This document shows, one piece after another, positions 4,822-9,456 of a DNA stretch of 9,456 nucleotides. The DNA is from JARRNO01 sp037384885. GTDB taxonomy: Bacteria; Acidobacteriota; UBA4820; DSQY01. A model generated the notes under the pieces. It saw nothing but the letters and a program-made list of their open reading frames with translations. It ran no database searches and was not told the DNA's origin. The position numbers were made by a program, and so were the translations under genes. The DNA lies in assembly GCA_037384885.1 (NCBI GenBank), contig JARRNO010000103.1, positions 1 to 9,456 of the forward strand, written 5' to 3'. The first letter of the stretch is position 1; each line of letters starts with the position of its first letter.

Positions 4822-6165
4822 CTACGGAATGAACTTCGCCACATCCATGATAAAAATCGCCCCGAAGAGCAGGATGATGATCAGAAAACCGATCTGCAGG
4901 ATCCGCTCCTTCACGGGCATGGGCAGATCTCGTCGGATCAGGCCCTCGATGGCCAGGATGAAGATCTGGCCGCCGTCCAGGCCGGGGATGGGCAGCACGT
5001 TGGCCAGCGCCAGCCAGAATGACAAGAGCGCCATGAAGAAAAGCAGGTGAAAAAGCCCGGTTTGTGCGATCTTCCCCGCCACGTACGCGATGCTGACGGG
5101 ACCCGCAAGCGCGTTGACGGGGACCCTTTTCTGGAACATGCCTTTAATGGCCCGGTAGACGAGAACGGTCTGGTCCTCCATGATATGCAGGGCCTTGCCG
5201 AAGCAGCTGGGGATGGGGTACCGGACCAGCGTTTCATCCATGGCCGGAATCATTTCCACCCCTACGAAATACCTCTTGGCCTTCTCGTCCCACCTGGGTT
5301 TAATGGTGACGGAGAATTTCTTCTTATCCCTTTCCATGGTGAAATTGACGGGCTTTGCACCGGCCTTTTCTACGGCCAGGGCAACCTGCCGCTCGTCCTT
5401 GATGGCTTCTCCGTTGACCATGACGAAACGGTCGCCCGGTTTCAGCCCGGCAGCCGCCGCCGGGGAGCCCTTTTGGACCCTGTTCACCACCACCAGCGGA
5501 TAGACGGGCGCCACGCCGATGCTGCCCATCGGTTGATGAAGAAATTTTATGGTCTGGGGATGGACGGTCACGGCCATTGTCTTCCCGTCCCGCAGGAGCT
5601 TGACAGCATAAGGCCGGTTCATGAGCATGGCGATGTTGTTCTGGGCTTCGTTCCAGGTCTTGACCTGTCGTCCGTCAAGCGATAGGATGCGGTCCCCGAC
5701 CTGGATGCCCGCCTTCGCCGCGGGCGAACCCGGCGCCACAATGCCCACCACGGGCGGCTGATTATAGGAAACCGGTTCCGCGATCCCGTGAAACGCAAGC
5801 CCCGAAAACATGAAAAAGGCCAGGATGACGTTGAAGGTCACCCCCATGACCATGACGAGAAAGCGCCTCCACCGGGCCTTGTTGTAGAACAACTGATCGG
5901 CCGGAGTCCCCGCTTCTTCGTCCTCTTCGCCCAGTTCGCCTTTGAACTTGACGTAGCCCCCCGCGAGGATCCACCGGAACTGCCAGAGGTTGTGCTTTCC
6001 CTTGATCTCGAAGATCTTGGGGCCGAACCCGATGGAAAAGGCTTCGATGCCGAACCCCAGCGCTCTTCCCGCAAGGTAATGCCCCATCTCGTGAACCAGG
6101 ATCAGGATTCCCAGGACCAGGACGAATGCGACGGCTGGATACAGGTAGGTGATGACGAAGCTCAA
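4822..6165 (-). CDS. rseP: RIP metalloprotease RseP (site-2 protease, M50 family)
   Basis: 447 residues, full length for the family. It is an inner-membrane zinc protease that cleaves transmembrane anti-sigma factors such as RseA in envelope stress and clears remnant signal peptides. Zinc motif HEMGH at residues 25-29 in the first membrane segment; central membrane segment about 102-125; two PDZ domains at about 135-205 and 222-290 (each with a 'GSPA..AG...GD.....G' core); NVLPIPGLDGG (389-399) supplies the third zinc ligand Asp397; last membrane segment about 422-440. The usual LPIPALDGG has Gly for Ala, a mild change. The start is TTG at 6165 with GGAGAG 6 bases upstream, three bases after the dxr stop, so it is made from the uppS-cdsA-dxr transcript. 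Confidence 0.97.
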   Translation of the reverse strand: MSFVITYLYPAVAFVLVLGILILVHEMGHYLAGRALGFGIEAFSIGFGPKIFEIKGKHNLWQFRWILAGGYVKFKGELGEEDEEAGTPADQLFYNKARWRRFLVMVMGVTFNVILAFFMFSGLAFHGIAEPVSYNQPPVVGIVAPGSPAAKAGIQVGDRILSLDGRQVKTWNEAQNNIAMLMNRPYAVKLLRDGKTMAVTVHPQTIKFLHQPMGSIGVAPVYPLVVVNRVQKGSPAAAAGLKPGDRFVMVNGEAIKDERQVALAVEKAGAKPVNFTMERDKKKFSVTIKPRWDEKAKRYFVGVEMIPAMDETLVRYPIPSCFGKALHIMEDQTVLVYRAIKGMFQKRVPVNALAGPVSIAYVAGKIAQTGLFHLLFFMALLSFWLALANVLPIPGLDGGQIFILAIEGLIRRDLPMPVKERILQIGFLIIILLFGAIFIMDVAKFIP

Positions 6166-6168
6166 GAA

Positions 6169-7326
6169 TCACTCTCCAAGGTTGTCAATGATCTTTCTCG
6201 CCAGGTTCGAGCCGGCCTCGTGGAGGGGATAGACCTCTTGGAACGCGCCCGGATTCGTATCCGGAGTTCGGTCGAGGACCCGGCGGATGATCCGGGCAAT
6301 CTCGCCGAACCGGATGCGGCCTTCGAGATAGGCCCGGACGGCGATCTCGTTTGCGGCGTTCAACGCAATGACGTGCGCCTCGGAAATGCCCGCCGCTTCT
6401 CTCGCCAGTCCAAGGCACGGATAACGCGCCGTGTCGGGGGCATAGAACTCGAGCGGCGGGCTTTTTACCAGGTCCAGGAACTTTTGGGCGCCCGGCTTCC
6501 TGGCGGGATAGGTAAGCGCGTACTGAACGGGAAGGGCCATGTCCGTATCTGCCAGCTGGGCCATGACCGAACCGTCCTGGTATTCCACCATGGAATGGAC
6601 GATGCTTTGGGGATGCAAAACGACGTCGATCTTCTCGATGGGAACCCCGAAAAGACGGTTGGCCTCGATAACTTCCAGCCCCTTGTTCATCATGGTGGCC
6701 GAATCCACGGTGATTTTCCGGCCCATCTTCCAAGTGGGGTGTGCCAGGACGTCCTCAAGTGAAGCGTTCTCGATTTTCTTGATGGGCATGTTTCGAAGCG
6801 CGCCTCCAGAAGCCGTCAGGATAACCCTTCGAACGTAGCGGACGCTTTCTCCCCTGAGGCACTGGAAGACGGCACAGTGTTCGCTGTCGATGGGCAGGAT
6901 CTCTGCACCGGTCCTGCGCGCCGTCTCCATGAAAAACCGGCCGGCCATCACGAGAGATTCCTTGTTGGCGACCCCCACGCGCTTGCCGGCCTGGACCGCC
7001 TTGTACGTCGGGGCCAGTCCTTCCGAGCCCACGATGGCCGCCACGACCACCCTGGCGTCAGGGTGGCCGGCCACCAGCGTGACGCCGTGCTTTCCCGAAA
7101 TCACCTCGAGAGAAGGAAACGCTTCCTTGACCGCCCTGGCGTCCTTTTCTTCGCGTATTGAAACGATCACCGGGTTGAACTCCCGGATCTGCTCAATGAG
7201 GCGTTCCACCCGGTGGCCTGCCGCCAGACCCACGACGTGGTAACTGTCCTTGTGGTAGCGCAACACATTGAGCGTCGTTTCCCCGACGCTGCCCGTAGAA
7301 CCGAGAACCGTGACACCCACACTCAT
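6169..7326 (-). CDS. dxr: 1-deoxy-D-xylulose 5-phosphate reductoisomerase
   Basis: 385 residues. It converts DXP to 2-C-methyl-D-erythritol 4-phosphate with NADPH, the committed step of the MEP isoprenoid pathway. Motifs: NADPH loop GSTGSVG (9-15), ANKES (120-124), metal ligands in IDSEH (Asp147, Glu149) and MNKGLEVIEA (Glu218), KITVDSATMMNKG (204-216) and HPQS (238-241). The ATG overlaps the cdsA TGA as ATGA, so translation is coupled. Its product feeds the farnesyl diphosphate and isopentenyl diphosphate used by UppS, encoded two genes upstream. Nothing is missing from the active site. Confidence 0.98.
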   Translation of the reverse strand: MSVGVTVLGSTGSVGETTLNVLRYHKDSYHVVGLAAGHRVERLIEQIREFNPVIVSIREEKDARAVKEAFPSLEVISGKHGVTLVAGHPDARVVVAAIVGSEGLAPTYKAVQAGKRVGVANKESLVMAGRFFMETARRTGAEILPIDSEHCAVFQCLRGESVRYVRRVILTASGGALRNMPIKKIENASLEDVLAHPTWKMGRKITVDSATMMNKGLEVIEANRLFGVPIEKIDVVLHPQSIVHSMVEYQDGSVMAQLADTDMALPVQYALTYPARKPGAQKFLDLVKSPPLEFYAPDTARYPCLGLAREAAGISEAHVIALNAANEIAVRAYLEGRIRFGEIARIIRRVLDRTPDTNPGAFQEVYPLHEAGSNLARKIIDNLGE

Positions 7327-8123
7327 CCGAGAAACATCCTGTGATAAAGGAGAAGAAACGGCGCACTCAGGAGAATGCTGTCCATTCTATCCAGAACTCC
7401 GCCATGGCCAGGAAGAAGCGAAGAGGAGTCCTTGAGGGACGCGCCTCTCTTCAGGGCCGATTCGAAAAGGTCGCCCATCTGGCCTGCTGTCGTTACGACG
7501 AGGCCAACAACGACCGCCTGCAAAACGCTTACGGACGTCAAATACGTCAAACTGGCGAAGACCGCCGCCAAAACGCCACCCAGCGCATTGGCCGCCGCGC
7601 CTTCCCAGGTCTTCTTGGGTGAAACGCTGGGAAAGAGCTTATGCTTCCCGATACCCTTTCCCACGTAGTAGGCCATGCTGTCGCCGATCCAGACCATGCT
7701 GCAGAGGAGGAATATCAGCTTCGTCCCCAGGACGGGGCCGGCCATTTTGATTTCCACTACGATGCCAAGAAGGAACCCCACGTAGAAGACACCGAACGTG
7801 GTTGATGAAACCGCACCCAGCACCTTTTTGAGATCCCGCAAGCTCAACAGTCCCCAGATCATGACCACCAGCAGGCCGCCCGTGACGACCCAGGCGAAGG
7901 GAAGCTTCTCGGGCCAGACAGCCGCCGCGATCACCGCTTCCGTCCATACCAGTCCCAGCCATCGAAAGGGTTCCGCATTCGACGCCGCGGCAAGTGCGTA
8001 GAATTCGTAGGCCGCCGCCACGGCGGCAAGGGCGACCAGTGCGGCGAAGTAAAGAGGATTCCGCATCAAAACGGCGAATAAAAATAAAGGCAAAAGAACA
8101 AGGGCCGTCAGGATACGCTTCAC
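7323..8123 (-). CDS. cdsA: Phosphatidate cytidylyltransferase (CDP-diglyceride synthase)
   Basis: 266 residues, an integral membrane enzyme making CDP-diacylglycerol from CTP and phosphatidate for phospholipid synthesis. About seven hydrophobic segments run through the chain (for example 4-20, 27-45, 79-93, 108-123, 133-150, 180-196, 199-216). The family signature spans 222-248 with SALKR, SLKD, LLPGHGGVLDRMDS (Lys231, Asp232, Asp245 and Asp248 region), preceded by SPKKTWEG (168-175). The GTG start overlaps the uppS stop as GTGA. Placement between uppS and dxr is common in Proteobacteria. Confidence 0.96.
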   Translation of the reverse strand: MKRILTALVLLPLFLFAVLMRNPLYFAALVALAAVAAAYEFYALAAASNAEPFRWLGLVWTEAVIAAAVWPEKLPFAWVVTGGLLVVMIWGLLSLRDLKKVLGAVSSTTFGVFYVGFLLGIVVEIKMAGPVLGTKLIFLLCSMVWIGDSMAYYVGKGIGKHKLFPSVSPKKTWEGAAANALGGVLAAVFASLTYLTSVSVLQAVVVGLVVTTAGQMGDLFESALKRGASLKDSSSLLPGHGGVLDRMDSILLSAPFLLLYHRMFLG

Positions 8124-8935
8124 GAAACCATCCCGCCATGAGTCTTTTTTCGGCCGGGCAGCTGTCCCTGGACACCGCCGTAACGCCTGTCCCGCTGCTG
8201 GTAGTCCAGCACCGCCTCGTAAAAGTCCTCCTTACCGAACTCGGGCCAGAAGATGTCGAGGATGGCGACCTCGGTATAGGCGATCTGCCAAAGGAGAAAA
8301 TTGCTGACCCGGAACTCCCCGCTGGTGCGGATGAGAAGATCGGGATCGGGAAGTTCAGGTGCGTACATATGGGAAGCGATCTCTTCCGGTGTGAACGAAC
8401 CGGTTCTCCCGGAAGCGAGCGCCTCGGAGAGAAGCCGGCTGCAGGCGTCCGCGATTTCCGTCCTGCCCCCGTAGGAAAGGGCGAGGGTGAGGTTGCGCCC
8501 CGTGTTGCCCTCGGACTGCTCGATCAACTGCCGCAAGAGTCTCTGAACGTCCGGAGGCAGATCGCTCAAGCGCCCGATAGCCCTGAAGCGTATGTTTTCC
8601 TTGAGGATGCGGTTCTGCTCTTCTTTAAGGTACCGGCGGAGGAGCTGGAAAAGGGCCCGGATTTCTGTTTTGGGTCGTTTCCAGTTTTCCATGGAAAAGG
8701 CATACAGCGTCAGGTATTCGATATTCAGGTCGCGGGCGGCCTCCACCGCGCGCCTGACGGCCTCGATTCCAGCACGGTGCCCTTCAATTCTCGGCAGACC
8801 GCGGCCGTTGGCCCATCGGCCGTTTCCATCCATGATGATGGCCACGTGCCTCGGAACCCTGGACGGATCAATTTCCCGCAGGAGCGAAGCCGCCCTGTCC
8901 GCTGACTTCTGCTGGTTCGCTGAATCCTTCGCCAT
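8120..8935 (-). CDS. uppS: Undecaprenyl diphosphate synthase (cis-prenyltransferase)
   Basis: 271 residues. It condenses eight isopentenyl units onto farnesyl diphosphate to give the C55 carrier lipid for peptidoglycan and O-antigen. Signatures: HVAIIMDGNGRWA (30-42) with catalytic Asp36, GHR (52-54), FSMENWKRP (80-88), RTSGEFRVSNFLLWQ (203-217) and FWPEF (229-233). I chose the ATG at 8935 because AAAGG lies 5 bases upstream and the protein length fits; the frame stays open 64 codons further, but that extension has no conserved sequence and lies in the 5' leader. The N-terminal 25 residues are a polar, probably disordered tail. It is the first gene of the coupled uppS-cdsA-dxr-rseP set. Confidence 0.96.
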   Translation of the reverse strand: MAKDSANQQKSADRAASLLREIDPSRVPRHVAIIMDGNGRWANGRGLPRIEGHRAGIEAVRRAVEAARDLNIEYLTLYAFSMENWKRPKTEIRALFQLLRRYLKEEQNRILKENIRFRAIGRLSDLPPDVQRLLRQLIEQSEGNTGRNLTLALSYGGRTEIADACSRLLSEALASGRTGSFTPEEIASHMYAPELPDPDLLIRTSGEFRVSNFLLWQIAYTEVAILDIFWPEFGKEDFYEAVLDYQQRDRRYGGVQGQLPGRKKTHGGMVS

Positions 8936-9062
8936 GATCACCTTTCCAACTGCTAAGATAACACAGAGACCGGCTCCACAGGAAGTCTTCGTTCCACTGG
9001 GCGGGAAAAAAGCGACAATCCCCGCCACGGCTGTCCGGGACAGAATTCCAACGGCCTCCCGC

Positions 9063-9110
9063 CGCAGAAAGACGGACCGTTTCCACTTGAATCTCAAGAT
9101 CGTTTCTGCG
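9063..9110. promoter_or_regulatory. Structured inverted-repeat element between divergent genes
   Basis: CGCAGAAA (9063-9070) and TTTCTGCG (9103-9110) are perfect 8-bp arms enclosing two smaller hairpins, ACG-GAC-CGT (9072-9080) and CTTGA-ATC-TCAAG (9086-9098), which could form a three-way junction. It lies ~130 bases upstream of uppS and ~20 bases before the -35 of the rightward promoter. A second inverted repeat, GGCGGG (9000-9005)/CCCGCC (9021-9026), lies nearer uppS. It could be a leader structure or an operator; no known riboswitch class is recognised. Confidence 0.4.
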
Positions 9111-9129
9111 AAGGGCGGGATCGGCAAAC

Positions 9130-9158
9130 TTGACTCTTTTCAACAGATCCACCATAAT
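9130..9158 (+). promoter_or_regulatory. Sigma-70-type promoter of the rightward exported-protein gene
   Basis: TTGACT (9130-9135), a 17-base spacer and CATAAT (9153-9158); each box is five of six consensus matches. Transcription would start near 9165, about 27 bases before the ATG, with the GGGGG ribosome site between. Confidence 0.75.
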
Positions 9159-9191
9159 TCCATTGTCATGTACTCTGAAAGGGGGTCGCCC

Positions 9192-9456
9192 ATGAAACGA
9201 TGGATGTTTACCGCACTGTTTGCAACGATCCTTGTGCTTCCCCTGAGTGCGGCCACGCATAAGATCTTTCTGAACACCGGCAAAGTGATCAACGCCAATT
9301 CCAAGCCCGTTGTTCAGGGCAAGCTGGTTTATTTTTACAAAAACGGCATGTACCTATACCTTCCCGTCAGTCAAGTGGACATGGCGAAGACCGAAAAGGC
9401 AGGCGAGGTCAAGGAGAAACCCGTTCCCCCCACCCAGCCCAATGCCGAGGCCAAGC
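9192..9456 (+). CDS. Exported small protein of unknown function (partial, runs off window)
   Basis: 88 residues visible, no stop before the window end. The ATG at 9192 follows a GGGGG ribosome site with 6 bases between. Residues 1-21 form a signal peptide (KRWM, hydrophobic FTALFATILVLPL, then SAA), with likely cleavage after SAA or ATH. The mature start KIFLNTGKVINANSKPVVQGKLVYFYKNGMYLYLPVSQVD has the pattern of a widespread small beta domain in exported proteins of Geobacter-like and other deltaproteobacteria ('I.LknGr.i.a.......g..v.Y....g...iP.s.V..I'). A Lys/Glu/Pro-rich linker follows from residue 66. It is divergent from uppS. Envelope location is likely; function unknown. Confidence 0.75.
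   Translation, partial: MKRWMFTALFATILVLPLSAATHKIFLNTGKVINANSKPVVQGKLVYFYKNGMYLYLPVSQVDMAKTEKAGEVKEKPVPPTQPNAEAK

Noticed and set aside
5788..6762. 324-codon plus-strand frame opposite rseP and dxr
   Set aside because: It crosses the boundary of two well-supported genes on the other strand, is rich in charged residues without motifs and is a codon-bias shadow.
8936..9127. 64-codon N-terminal extension of uppS
   Set aside because: The frame is open but not family-like; the ATG at 8935 has a proper ribosome site and gives the normal UppS length.

Overview
The window reads as chromosomal DNA of a GC-rich Gram-negative bacterium. The best guess is an anaerobic member of the Desulfobacterota (deltaproteobacterial, Syntrophobacter/Syntrophus-like). 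This rests on gene content only: a uppS-cdsA-dxr-rseP block, acyl-CoA metabolism genes, a selenocysteine tRNA, and exported or pilus-type accessory genes. No rRNA or other phylogenetic marker is present, so the placement is an inference.

Layout, left to right. Positions 1-709 hold two coupled minus-strand genes: the N-terminal part of a degenerate PilT-like protein, and upstream of it a 156-residue protein built from two tandem copies of one fold. A small secreted protein (874-1230) is divergently transcribed with its own promoter. Positions 1231-2385 contain no convincing gene. They hold three copies of a ~118-bp repeat (two identical, one interrupted by a 54-N assembly gap), two copies of a hairpin module, two orphan copies of the 3' end of the selenocysteine tRNA, and several strong hairpins. 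The intact tRNA-Sec gene (selC) lies at 2386-2483 on the minus strand, so the array is its duplicated 3' flank, of the kind expected at a tRNA used repeatedly as an integration or recombination site.

The rest, up to 8935, is a minus-strand series of genes. In transcription order these are uppS (undecaprenyl diphosphate synthase), cdsA (CDP-diacylglycerol synthase), dxr (MEP isoprenoid pathway) and rseP (site-2 protease of envelope stress signalling). They are packed with 4-base overlaps or a 3-base gap, and two start at GTG or TTG. After a 181-base gap counted to the next start codon come a 122-residue [2Fe-2S] protein, a shortened crotonase-fold protein lacking the usual active site (GTGA overlap with the previous gene), an acyl-CoA dehydrogenase, and selC.

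uppS, cdsA and dxr supply isoprenoid carrier lipid and phospholipid precursors, and rseP monitors the envelope, so this block is an envelope-biogenesis operon. The [2Fe-2S]/crotonase-like/acyl-CoA dehydrogenase trio points to acyl-CoA redox chemistry of unknown substrate. At the right edge a further exported protein (from 9192, running off the window) is divergent from uppS and has a good sigma-70-type promoter; the intergenic region also contains a structured inverted-repeat element.

The most unusual features are the selC 3'-end duplications with their 118-bp repeat, and the active-site-less crotonase coupled to a small iron-sulfur protein.
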